A stretch of 43,287 nt of DNA from a virus. Positions 34,520-41,080 of the stretch are shown here, one piece after another (position 1 is the first letter of the stretch; the number at the start of each line of letters is the position of its first letter). A program made the translations under genes and the position numbers. The notes under the pieces were generated by a model, which was not told the DNA's origin, ran no database searches, and was given only the letters and a program-made list of their open reading frames with translations. The stretch covers positions 1-43,287 of the IMG/VR virus record IMGVR_UViG_3300024518_000009. The stretch is one strand, 5' to 3'.

Positions 34520-34933
34520 TTAAAGTGCTACCGTGGGTCGTCCAGGTAGGTCGTTGCGTAATTCACTATGGTCTACTACCGCAGTGTTGATGCCAAGCTT
34601 GATGTCAATAGCATCCAGCCTGTTGTTAATGCGGAAGATTCCTTTCAGTATCTTATCCAACTTTAATAACAAGTCACCTTCTGGTGCGTCAAGAACTGGT
34701 GCGTCTATGAAAAACATTGGCGACTTAAACAATCCTGCCCTCAAGTTTGACTTGATCTCGCCTCCAGTAAACTTAAGACAATCGACATGGAACATCCTCC
34801 TGTTCGCCCCTCTTAGTGCCCATGGGAATGAGCCACCCTTGGCCCATGCCCCGATACATGTGGTTGTTACCCCATGCGCTTTCGCTAATTGTACTGGTGT
34901 CACTGTAAACTCTGCTTTGTATGCTGGTGTCAT
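34520..34933 (-). CDS. HTH DNA-binding protein
   Basis: A 137-residue protein with AAGGAG before ATG 34933. Residues about 11-50 (VTPVQLAKAHGVTTTCIGAW) read as a helix-turn-helix of the MerR/excisionase/Nu1 kind. A wing-like stretch (RRMFHVD) follows and then a helical C-terminus with Leu/Ile repeats (about 85-115), probably for dimerisation. It might regulate transcription or mark an origin. Confidence 0.65.
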   Translation of the reverse strand: MTPAYKAEFTVTPVQLAKAHGVTTTCIGAWAKGGSFPWALRGANRRMFHVDCLKFTGGEIKSNLRAGLFKSPMFFIDAPVLDAPEGDLLLKLDKILKGIFRINNRLDAIDIKLGINTAVVDHSELRNDLPGRPTVAL

Positions 34934-34934
34934 G

Positions 34935-35633
34935 CTATGCTCCTTGCCTTGCGGCTTCTAGTACCCCGTCAATAACAGAGTAGTTGTTAGTTTCAAACTT
35001 CTTTAATTGCTTGATGCTCGACGCTCGGCTCCTTGCCGTTATGCGTTGGTCACCCTGGGTCTGCACCCAGTAGTCTTGCTTCCCATCCTTGGGACCACAG
35101 TCATGGTACATCACGACATCGAAGTACCCAGCCAGGTCGTAACGAAACGAGCCTTGCACGTTAGGGTAAATCTTAATGCCACCAGTCAAGTCGTCCTTGG
35201 ATTCCATTGCCATCGCTGACATGTGGACATGGGTTGGGCATGACTTGGTCAGCCAGTTGACTGTCTTGCGTAGCGTTGCGAGTACCTCACCCCACTGCGA
35301 CTGAGTCAGCTTGCCATCCTTGTTCAATCCAAACATCAGGTACTGTTGTAGCCTAGTGAATGAATCAATAGCTAGATGCGTGTAGCCTTCCTTCTCCCAG
35401 TTGGCCATGTACCACTTGCATGCCTCGCCAAACTCTTCGAAGCTGTCCACTTCAATGAAGTCAAACTCACGGTCAGCTATGGTAGTCAAACCTTTCTCGC
35501 TGCTGATGATGAATGGCTTTCCGAAGTCACACATGGTGCCAATGAAATGGGTCTTGCCCTTGCCACTGTCTCCAATGCTCAACGTGTTAAGCTTTAGGTT
35601 ATGCAACAGGTCGCTGCTCTTACTTATCTGCAC
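34935..35633 (-). CDS. Sak4-like RecA-fold ATPase (recombinase or annealing factor)
   Basis: A 232-residue P-loop ATPase. Walker A is IGDSGKGKT (residues 20-28), Walker B is HLAIDSF (Asp90), and beta-rich C-terminal strands end in QGDQRITARSR. The size and one-domain RecA core match Sak4-type phage recombination proteins that act with SSB. The SSB-like gene is one gene away. GTG start at 35633 with GGAGGT upstream decides the start. Confidence 0.8.
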   Translation of the reverse strand: MQISKSSDLLHNLKLNTLSIGDSGKGKTHFIGTMCDFGKPFIISSEKGLTTIADREFDFIEVDSFEEFGEACKWYMANWEKEGYTHLAIDSFTRLQQYLMFGLNKDGKLTQSQWGEVLATLRKTVNWLTKSCPTHVHMSAMAMESKDDLTGGIKIYPNVQGSFRYDLAGYFDVVMYHDCGPKDGKQDYWVQTQGDQRITARSRASSIKQLKKFETNNYSVIDGVLEAARQGA

Positions 35634-35635
35634 TC

Positions 35636-36319
35636 TTACCTCCAGTATTTTCGTGCCATCTCGGCTACGATGTTAGTGTCTACTTGATTGTAGTTGACCA
35701 GCTTGGCCCATAGTTCTGACTCGGTCTGTCCATCCTTGTCGATAGCTGCTGCCATGATGTCGTCGTACAGTTTCTGCACGTCACCACCACCCATTGGCTT
35801 ATCACTCAGGTTCAGGCCATGACTGTATTCGGATAGCTTGCCCCTCTGTCCACTCGCGGAAGAGTAACCAAACATATCGTCGGTATCAAACTGGCTGTAC
35901 CTGTCCATCAGGACATCAGGTATCGGCAGGTCGTTTGCCATGTAGCGTCCAACCATGAAAGGGAAGTCGAAGTTCTTCGAGTACATCCCGATGGTAGTGC
36001 GCGCCTTGTCAAGTGATGCAGCCAACTGCCGCAGCACATCAGTCTCGTTGTGTCCATAGAAACACTGGCGGTACTCAGGCATGTCGCATCGCTCAACAGC
36101 TACGCTAATGATCTTACCTGTCCACCACTTGAGGCCATGCTTATGCGCTGCTTCCTCTCGCTTCTTGTCGGTCACTCTCTTGATAGCTTCCTCAGTCTTG
36201 GCATTGCCTGGGCTGTAGTATGCCTTGTCAGTGAAGTCCTTAGCTACCTTACCTTGGCTCACTGTCTCAATGTCAATGGCCATCATGCCCTTGAGCTTCT
36301 CAGTGTAGGGTCTAGTCAT
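35636..36319 (-). CDS. DnaQ/PolB-like 3'-5' exonuclease
   Basis: A 227-residue DEDD-family exonuclease resembling the stand-alone exonuclease domain of B-family polymerases. Exo I has AIDIE (D16, E18). Exo II region is YSKNFDFPFMVGRYM. Exo III is YNQVDTNIVAEM with the final Asp. No polymerase domain is attached. ATG 36319 (site AAGGGG) is preferred over TTG 36325. It overlaps the upstream gene by 8 bases and leaves 2 bases before the ATPase GTG. Likely proof-reading or end-resection. Confidence 0.82.
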   Translation of the reverse strand: MTRPYTEKLKGMMAIDIETVSQGKVAKDFTDKAYYSPGNAKTEEAIKRVTDKKREEAAHKHGLKWWTGKIISVAVERCDMPEYRQCFYGHNETDVLRQLAASLDKARTTIGMYSKNFDFPFMVGRYMANDLPIPDVLMDRYSQFDTDDMFGYSSASGQRGKLSEYSHGLNLSDKPMGGGDVQKLYDDIMAAAIDKDGQTESELWAKLVNYNQVDTNIVAEMARKYWR

Positions 36320-36587
36320 TACCAAACCCCTTCTCGATAATGGCTAGCTCTGTTACATTTTCGCCGTCACATCCTTGAGTCAAGCAAGGTGAATAAAAAT
36401 TACACTCTCTAACTTGGTAATAGTCGCAGTCTCTAAAGTCCCCGCCATCTTTCTTTGTCTTAACGGCTAGCATCACGTCGCCTATCTCTAAGTCTCCATC
36501 AACTCCCGCAAAGTATCCGCCGCCAATCCTTCCCAAGAGAACTAAGTCTCCTACTTTTGCTTCTTTAATCCTATGCCCTTTCATCAT
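36312..36587 (-). CDS. Small hypothetical protein with SH3-like beta core
   Basis: A protein of about 91 residues. An AAGGAG site precedes a GTG-ATG-ATG run; start 36587 or 36584 is likely. A segment KVGDLVLL...GDVMLAVKTK suggests a small beta-barrel, and three Cys lie in CNFYSPCLTQGC. Function unknown. Confidence 0.7.
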   Translation of the reverse strand: MMKGHRIKEAKVGDLVLLGRIGGGYFAGVDGDLEIGDVMLAVKTKKDGGDFRDCDYYQVRECNFYSPCLTQGCDGENVTELAIIEKGFGND

Positions 36588-36780
36588 CACTCCTTGTTAT
36601 ACCGAGCCGCTTAAGTACAGCTCTGTCCTTGGCTGCGTTATTGCATGCCTTACAGTCGGACCTTAGTCCGTCTTTACTCTTCTTGTCTGCGTAAAAAAAC
36701 TTGGTAGTCGCTGGCAATTCCTTGCCGCATGCCCCTCGCGAGCAGGTCTTATGTCCCTGCCCGTCACTCGTTTGATTCAT
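36571..36780 (-). CDS. Small zinc-finger protein
   Basis: A 69-residue protein with GGAGGG before ATG 36780. Cys pairs KTCSRGACGK and CKACN flank a ...TTKFFYADKKSKDGLRSD... block, the CxxxxCxK...F...DGL...CKxC knuckle found beside HNH and other phage DNA-binding domains. No HNH motif follows. The upstream gap (36781-36832) holds a 5-bp hairpin (AACGT/ACGTT) and a weak TATATT -10, so a minor internal promoter is possible. Confidence 0.72.
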   Translation of the reverse strand: MNQTSDGQGHKTCSRGACGKELPATTKFFYADKKSKDGLRSDCKACNNAAKDRAVLKRLGITRSDDERA

Positions 36781-36832
36781 TGTCCCTCCAATTGTGAACG
36801 TGATACGTTGATACTTCCAATATAATAATTAG

Positions 36833-37348
36833 CTAGTCATTAGCTAATCCATCTAATTTCTTAGTCAGCTTGTACATCCGATAGCTACCTGACCTGGCTC
36901 GATGGAGCGGGAGGTCAAGGCGCACGTCATACTGCTGGTACTCCTTGTTCGTACCCTTGTGGACAGCCGCATCATTGTGCTTGTCTGCCCTCACTGATAT
37001 GTATGCACTGCATCCTGGCTTGAGTAGCCGCTCGATGTCGCGCAGTATCACATCCCTTACGTCTTGGTCCACCACGTTAAGAACATAATGGCAAGTGATA
37101 AGGTCGTATGAATTGTCCGGTGCATCAATCAGTCCCATCATCGGGTGGTCTGTCCTGCTGTCGGTGATCATACCCTTGGTGAAGTGCGGGTCATAACAAT
37201 CCATGTCATAATGCTTGGCGTCCCTGCCTCTACCGCACCCATAGTCCAGTGCGTTAGTGTTCATTGTTAGTATGCCTGCGTCAAACAGGTAGCGCATTGG
37301 TGCGCTGGCCTTGGTTCGCCCTATTGCTGAGCGCCATGTGTTAGTCAT
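36833..37348 (-). CDS. Class I SAM-dependent methyltransferase
   Basis: A 171-residue Rossmann-fold methyltransferase. Motif I is ALDYGCGRGRD (residues 33-43), followed by an acidic strand end (YDPHF). YDLITCHYVLNVV is the motif IV region. The short length and absence of a DPPY-type motif argue against a typical N6-adenine DNA methylase. Some related enzymes are annotated as phosphorothioation-associated or DNA-modification methylases, but the substrate is unknown. ATG 37348 follows GGAGAAGG. Confidence 0.82.
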   Translation of the reverse strand: MTNTWRSAIGRTKASAPMRYLFDAGILTMNTNALDYGCGRGRDAKHYDMDCYDPHFTKGMITDSRTDHPMMGLIDAPDNSYDLITCHYVLNVVDQDVRDVILRDIERLLKPGCSAYISVRADKHNDAAVHKGTNKEYQQYDVRLDLPLHRARSGSYRMYKLTKKLDGLAND

Positions 37349-37580
37349 CACCTTCTCCTTGTAGTTTCTTCATTAGACTCTGTGCGTAGTAGCCACCGTA
37401 TCCATCAAACGCTGCGCCGTCGCTGCCGTCATGGCATGAGGCATAACACTCAGCTATATCATTCGCCTTGTTGATTACACCCTGCAAAAAATCTGCCTTG
37501 ATGTGCTTGATGTTGAGCGTCTTAACTTCCAGCTCTCCAATGCAAGCAAGCACCATGTCAATCTCGTTCTTGTCTACCAT
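37341..37580 (-). CDS. Small hypothetical protein
   Basis: A 79-residue protein with AGGAATG before ATG 37580; its stop overlaps the methyltransferase start by 8 bases. Helical N-terminus, then a Gly/Asp/Tyr-rich segment (about residues 45-66). No family recognised. Confidence 0.68.
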   Translation of the reverse strand: MVDKNEIDMVLACIGELEVKTLNIKHIKADFLQGVINKANDIAECYASCHDGSDGAAFDGYGGYYAQSLMKKLQGEGDD

Positions 37581-37581
37581 G

Positions 37582-37830
37582 TCACATTCCTAGTTGTGCT
37601 GCCTGCTTACGCAGTGCTAGCTGTTGCTTAGTGTGTTCGACTGGTGCCCATGCACCATCCGTATCCAGGTAGAACTGGATGTCGTGAGAGTAGACGCTGC
37701 CTGTCTCAGTGTACATGCCGTACACCTTGGCCAGCCTAGTGTTGCCTCTCATGTTGTCGGCAAGCTCAGCCTCCCAGCCTGTGCCTCGCAGCTTGACTCG
37801 CTGCCCCTTCTTTAATGCGTTAGTCTTCAT
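37582..37830 (-). CDS. Small basic hypothetical protein
   Basis: An 82-residue protein, ribosome site AGGGGAT before ATG 37830, overlapping the upstream gene (ATGA). A Lys-Gly-Gln-Arg-Val start and alternating strands suggest a small beta-barrel (SH3-like), followed by a Gln/Ala-rich helix. Function unknown. Confidence 0.7.
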   Translation of the reverse strand: MKTNALKKGQRVKLRGTGWEAELADNMRGNTRLAKVYGMYTETGSVYSHDIQFYLDTDGAWAPVEHTKQQLALRKQAAQLGM

Positions 37831-38285
37831 GCGTTATCCCCTGTTAGTAAGTTGGCGATCTTGTCTACATCGCACGTTGTTATCTTGAACCACTCGCCTC
37901 TCATTCTCTTGTCCGAGAAGCGACGGTGCAGGTCGCGCTCATAGCTGCGCGCCAAGCCTCTTGTTTTAAAAACCACAGTCTTATAGACCTCGATATGTTG
38001 CGGGTTGCCAGACTGTAGCGAGTTCCTTCGCTTCACCACGTCATTGGCTATGCCGATCTTGATCATGTCCAACCTCTTGCACTGCATAAAGTACAGGGTG
38101 CATGGCTTACCAGTCGCGTTAGACACAGTGCGCCTTGACGACTCGGCCTTGACGCATGCCTTTGCTGCTGCTCTCCATAGCTTGACATCATGCACGTTGT
38201 CAAAGAAAGGACTCTTGGTTGTGATACCTCGCGTCGTTATCTGTGACCTGTAGCGCATGCCGCATTGGGTCTGCCTAGTTTCCAT
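37827..38285 (-). CDS. T5orf172 / GIY-YIG-type domain protein
   Basis: A 152-residue protein. Residues about 60-145 show the T5orf172 (MUG113-like, GIY-YIG superfamily) pattern: LYFMQ, then MIKIGIANDVVKRRNSLQSGNP, an Arg-Ser-Tyr-Glu block, LHRRFSDKR and GEWFKIT. Such domains bind or nick DNA. ATG 38285 overlaps the upstream TAA (TAATG) with AAAGGGA before it; a longer in-frame start (38333) lies inside the lipoprotein gene and is unlikely. Confidence 0.8.
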   Translation of the reverse strand: METRQTQCGMRYRSQITTRGITTKSPFFDNVHDVKLWRAAAKACVKAESSRRTVSNATGKPCTLYFMQCKRLDMIKIGIANDVVKRRNSLQSGNPQHIEVYKTVVFKTRGLARSYERDLHRRFSDKRMRGEWFKITTCDVDKIANLLTGDNA

Positions 38286-38542
38286 TACCGTATCCCTTTG
38301 ATACAGGATATGCCCCGCGTTACCACATAGCACACCGTGTTGTACTGCTTGTCATAGTACCTATAGATTGGATACCCTGACTTGTTCCCCTTTGTTAGCC
38401 GCATCGAGTTAGGTAGCTCGACCTTGACTGGCCGCTTGTCTTTTTGACACGGTACACCTGGCACTTTGCCATAACATACCTCGTCATCAGTCCTGCTTGT
38501 GCAGCTGGCTAGTACCAATGCTGCTATGAGTAGTAGTTTCAC
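38285..38542 (-). CDS. Small lipoprotein
   Basis: An 85-residue protein with a short signal (KLLLIAALVL) and lipobox LASC (Cys14). The mature part is small, with four more Cys that could form two disulfides. GTG start at 38542 overlaps the upstream TGA (GTGA) with GGGG nearby. Expressed in the early/middle block, it might be exposed at the envelope, for example for superinfection exclusion. That role is inference. Confidence 0.72.
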   Translation of the reverse strand: MKLLLIAALVLASCTSRTDDEVCYGKVPGVPCQKDKRPVKVELPNSMRLTKGNKSGYPIYRYYDKQYNTVCYVVTRGISCIKGIR

Positions 38543-38811
38543 ATTACCCCCTGTCCAACATGCTTAAAATGCTCGCTGTCTCTTAGCACTCCCAGCACAT
38601 AGCCGGACGGCACCCTGAATCGTAGCTCTAATCCGCATTGACACTTGATGTCAGGTGGACTTGCTGTTGTGCAGTATCCTTCCTCGGTGCCATCAGCACC
38701 GGACTCCTTATTGCGCGGCCTGTCTTTATCATCAGGCCAGGTTAGATACTCCCCCATTATGTGCATCGCTTCACACTTTGGGCATGGTTCTTGAATGATT
38801 GATTCTGTCAT
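38539..38811 (-). CDS. Zinc-ribbon-like small protein
   Basis: A 90-residue protein with AAAGGAG before ATG 38811. Cys pairs CPKC (10-13) and CQC (about 58-60), with HIMGEY between, suggest a zinc ribbon with an inserted charged loop. Function unknown. Confidence 0.68.
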   Translation of the reverse strand: MTESIIQEPCPKCEAMHIMGEYLTWPDDKDRPRNKESGADGTEEGYCTTASPPDIKCQCGLELRFRVPSGYVLGVLRDSEHFKHVGQGVM

Positions 38812-38814
38812 GCG

Positions 38815-39096
38815 TTATCTCCTTTCGTTATGCGGTAGCCCGTAACTTCTGACGCCGCTTGTTAGTTCTGATATTAATAACTTATTCCTTACGCCCCATG
38901 TCAGTGCTAGCTGTATGTCGCACTGAAGTATGGGCCAATTCAAATGGATGTTGCTGCTGCTTACTGCGCATAGCCAATACCCTACGCTGCCTTGCACTAG
39001 GTATGTCCTACCTCCATTGCGCACCTCGTCTTTGAGTTCGCTTCGCACCTGGTCAACGATTCGCCTGCTCCTTTCTTTACGCTGTGCCCTATTCAT
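38815..39096 (-). CDS. Small basic hypothetical protein
   Basis: A 93-residue protein; GGAGAT before ATG 39096, overlapping the upstream gene by 4 bases. The first 25 residues are very basic (RAQRKERSRR), the remainder hydrophobic and mixed. No family recognised. Confidence 0.68.
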   Translation of the reverse strand: MNRAQRKERSRRIVDQVRSELKDEVRNGGRTYLVQGSVGYWLCAVSSSNIHLNWPILQCDIQLALTWGVRNKLLISELTSGVRSYGLPHNERR

Positions 39097-39698
39097 TTAA
39101 GTATCTCCTTGACATCGTGTGTCTTATTGCCGATGGTGTAGCACGTCATACAATCTTGGCATTTCTTGTGCCCACAATTAATATACTCGGCACCTTTATG
39201 CGTCTTGTCATAGACAGTGAACGTCTTATCAAAGTGTTGCGGCAGTGGGTCAACCACGTTTAGTTGATTGCTGCTGCGTATCAGTATTAAATTACTCGGC
39301 TTGTCAAAGTCTCGCAGCACCTTGGCGACCAGGTCAACGCGCTTAGTCCAAAGCGTGAAGGTGGTCTTAGGATTGGCGCGGCATATCAATAGCAGGTTAG
39401 CTAAGTGAGTACCATTGTGCAGCTCACCATGCGCACTGAATCGTACAGTCAATGCGTTGAGTCGTGGTACTTGCCAGTCTTCTAGCATGGCACCCTTTAA
39501 TAACTCACCGTTTCTTTGGAACGCAGCTTCGGCATTTTTGTACCGCGCCATAGTCTTTCGAGAGTAACACTCTCCGCATGGCCCATCGTCTAGCTTGCTC
39601 ATTGCGTTACAGAAATCGTTACTCAGTGGGTCAGTATTGATAGACATAAAGCCCGTCATCTTACCAGTCATGCGCTTAGTTATATGCACTGCGTTCAT
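39093..39698 (-). CDS. Cys-rich protein resembling phage gp88-type family
   Basis: A 201-residue protein. CGECYSRKTMARYKN near residues 42-56, a strand FSAHGELHNGTHLANLL, NPKTTFTLWTKR and a C-terminal cluster CGHKKCQDCMTCY follow the layout of the phage gene-88-type family as I remember it: Cys-rich start, barrel-like middle, Cys cluster end. The Cys set could hold zinc or an iron-sulfur cluster. Its mRNA leader contains hairpin A (39722-39761), and AAGGAG stands 6 bases before ATG. Confidence 0.6.
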   Translation of the reverse strand: MNAVHITKRMTGKMTGFMSINTDPLSNDFCNAMSKLDDGPCGECYSRKTMARYKNAEAAFQRNGELLKGAMLEDWQVPRLNALTVRFSAHGELHNGTHLANLLLICRANPKTTFTLWTKRVDLVAKVLRDFDKPSNLILIRSSNQLNVVDPLPQHFDKTFTVYDKTHKGAEYINCGHKKCQDCMTCYTIGNKTHDVKEILK

Positions 39699-39704
39699 CG
39701 TTAA

Positions 39705-39761
39705 CTCCTTGTGTTAAACGGTTATGGAGAGGCGCGTCGTTTGTGACACACCTGACCATAA
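39705..39761 (-). promoter_or_regulatory. Leader hairpin A upstream of the gp88-like gene
   Basis: On the minus strand a 40-base hairpin runs from 39761 to 39722. Outer stem TTATGG/CCATAA (6 bp), a 2x2 internal loop, inner stem AGGTGTG/CGCGCCT (7 bp, two G-U) and a 10-base loop. Exactly 11 bases separate it from AAGGAG (39705-39710). It has the same build as the element at 40681-40722, with compensating base changes. No T-run, so not a terminator. Confidence 0.75.
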
Positions 39762-39765
39762 GCCC

Positions 39766-39903
39766 TTAACTTAGTTTAGGCTCAAGCATCCCGTACTCTT
39801 CTTTAGCAATTCTCAACGCCTCGCGTTCAGTCTCGGCCTCTATATCCTGGCCGTAAACTTGGGACTCATTGACGCGCTCGTCATAAATCATGTAGCTATT
39901 CAT
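39766..39903 (-). CDS. Small acidic protein, 45 aa
   Basis: ATG 39903 is chosen because it overlaps the upstream gene end by only 8 bases; the longer ORF from 39981 would bury most of its N-terminus in that gene. The product is Glu-rich and helical. Its stop is followed after 4 bases by leader hairpin A. Function unknown. Confidence 0.6.
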   Translation of the reverse strand: MNSYMIYDERVNESQVYGQDIEAETEREALRIAKEEYGMLEPKLS

Positions 39904-40078
39904 AGTCGTACCATCCTGTGCGTTGCAGCGTGTATTCATGGGGTGCCATGTCATGGATGTCCCATAGTTGCTGCGCGGCATGCTGCTTAGTGCTAGCTAC
40001 CAGCTCAATCGTTGTGCTGTGCATTGCGTGTCCTGGTTCAGTCAACACGGCATGCCATATAGTTCTGCGTCTAGTCAT
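39896..40078 (-). CDS. Small hypothetical protein, 60 aa
   Basis: ATG 40078 with AGGGGGA upstream, overlapping the upstream stop (ATGA). The longer ORF to 40108 lacks a site. The product is rich in His, Thr and aromatic residues; no family recognised. Confidence 0.65.
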   Translation of the reverse strand: MTRRRTIWHAVLTEPGHAMHSTTIELVASTKQHAAQQLWDIHDMAPHEYTLQRTGWYDYE

Positions 40079-40230
40079 AGTTCCCCCTGGTGCTGGCAGT
40101 CCCAGCATATTGCGTCATAGTCACGCGTAGTTAATAAGCACTTGCAGTTATTGCAATGCGTTTCAAGATCACTGATAATAGCTCGGGCCGTAGCGTCAAA
40201 CTTGTCGTGTGCATCATCCTCTTGACTCAT
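40075..40230 (-). CDS. Small zinc-ribbon-like protein, 51 aa
   Basis: ATG 40230 with a GGGG site, overlapping the upstream stop (ATGA). An acidic helical N-terminus is followed by Cys pairs CNNC and CWDC, separated by 12 residues (a compact zinc ribbon). Function unknown. Confidence 0.68.
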   Translation of the reverse strand: MSQEDDAHDKFDATARAIISDLETHCNNCKCLLTTRDYDAICWDCQHQGEL

Positions 40231-40658
40231 AGCCCCAACCTTGCTCGACACGATGGGCCGAACCCTGACGCTATGCTTTCTGGTACGGTCAGTGACTTGC
40301 CGCATCTAGCGCAGTGTCCTTCATGCTGCACGTCAAGCTTGCGTAGGTCATCATTCACTATTGCTTGCCATGCGTAATTGAAGGCAAGATGACTCGGTGC
40401 ATTCACTCCGATTCTACTTTTCTTGCCCCGTGTGTAGCGCAGGTTGTCAACCCAGATTTGACCCAGGTAGTTATATTGTTCGTCGCAGCCCGTCAGAACC
40501 TCAACGAAACGGACGTTCGCGTCATGGTCTGTCTTATGACCGCCCGCATCAGTGAGCACACTCGGTGCCTTGACGCGGTAGGTAAACCTCTTGCCCGTGG
40601 CCTTGCTCGTAACTGTGAACACAGCTCGGCCCGCCAAGACAAATGCCTTGTTATTCAT
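40227..40658 (-). CDS. DUF6011-like zinc-ribbon protein
   Basis: A 143-residue protein. The C-terminal signature CARCGKSLTVPESIASGFGP..C (about residues 116-138) is the DUF6011 pattern: a Cys knuckle, then a P-E-S-I-A-x-G-x-G-P turn and final Cys. The N-terminal 100 residues are mixed alpha/beta. AAGGAG lies 5 bases before ATG 40658, preceded by leader hairpin B. Function of the family is unknown to me. Confidence 0.72.
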   Translation of the reverse strand: MNNKAFVLAGRAVFTVTSKATGKRFTYRVKAPSVLTDAGGHKTDHDANVRFVEVLTGCDEQYNYLGQIWVDNLRYTRGKKSRIGVNAPSHLAFNYAWQAIVNDDLRKLDVQHEGHCARCGKSLTVPESIASGFGPSCRARLGL

Positions 40659-40663
40659 ACTAA

Positions 40664-40722
40664 CTCCTTGCGTTAGAAGGTTATGCAGCAGGCCAAGTGA
40701 TTAGGCTTGACCCGTAGCATAA
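40664..40722 (-). promoter_or_regulatory. Leader hairpin B upstream of the DUF6011-like gene
   Basis: On the minus strand a 42-base hairpin runs from 40722 to 40681. Outer stem TTATGC/GCATAA (6 bp), a 2x2 internal loop, inner stem CGGGTCAAG/CTTGGCCTG (9 bp, two G-U) and an 8-base loop. Eleven bases then lead to AAGGAG (40664-40669), the same distance as for hairpin A. It begins 11 bases after the preceding stop codon. Confidence 0.75.
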
Positions 40723-40733
40723 GTTCCTAATGC

Positions 40734-41015
40734 CTATGGTTTAAAGTGGACGATGTATTTGCCATCTGTGTCATGGTAGAAAATGGTGTGGGTTTCGCTG
40801 CGCTTCCCATGGAAAGCTGGACGCTTTTCAGCATGCTTAATTGCCTTGATGCGGCCGTCCATATCCTTGGCACCGTCAGGAAATTTCCTCCACGCCTGGT
40901 CTAGTGCGTTTTTGTATTGTATCGCGCCCTTTAATAGCGCATCCCATGCCGCCTGACTTGGGTTGAGATGAATAGTTTCTACATCCGACGTACTAGAATG
41001 AAATGAATTTGCCAT
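40734..41015 (-). CDS. First gene of the leftward early operon
   Basis: A 93-residue protein with AAAGGAG before ATG 41015, about 30 bases downstream of the predicted transcription start. It has a polar N-terminus, a helical middle with Trp/Lys/Arg, and a beta-like C-terminus with His-Thr-Ile-Phe-Tyr-His. As the first early product it may modify the host, but no family is recognised. Confidence 0.78.
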   Translation of the reverse strand: MANSFHSSTSDVETIHLNPSQAAWDALLKGAIQYKNALDQAWRKFPDGAKDMDGRIKAIKHAEKRPAFHGKRSETHTIFYHDTDGKYIVHFKP

Positions 41016-41051
41016 GATAGCTCCTTTGCTATTGCTTGATTTCTTAATACG

Positions 41052-41080
41052 ATCTTAGAATCGTGGTCACGAAAAGTCAA
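41052..41080 (-). promoter_or_regulatory. Strong leftward sigma-70-like promoter
   Basis: Read on the minus strand: TTGACT (41080-41075), a 17-base spacer and TAAGAT (41057-41052). An A/T-rich block with an A8 run (41098-41120) lies upstream, like an UP element. The -10 sits inside a symmetric ACGAT...ATCGT sequence, and the spacer holds CGTG/CACG, so a repressor could bind here. It should start the whole leftward early transcript near 41045. Confidence 0.85.

Noticed and set aside
38811-38850. Possible third copy of the leader hairpin (GCATAAC near AAAGGAG)
   Set aside because: The upstream partner TTATGC is missing, spacing to the ribosome site is 3 rather than 11 bases, and it lies within a coding region.
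28976-39601. Shared 13-mer CTAGCTTGCTCAT at 28976 and 39589
   Set aside because: Several shared 13-mers are expected by chance in a genome of this size, and one copy is inside a coding region.
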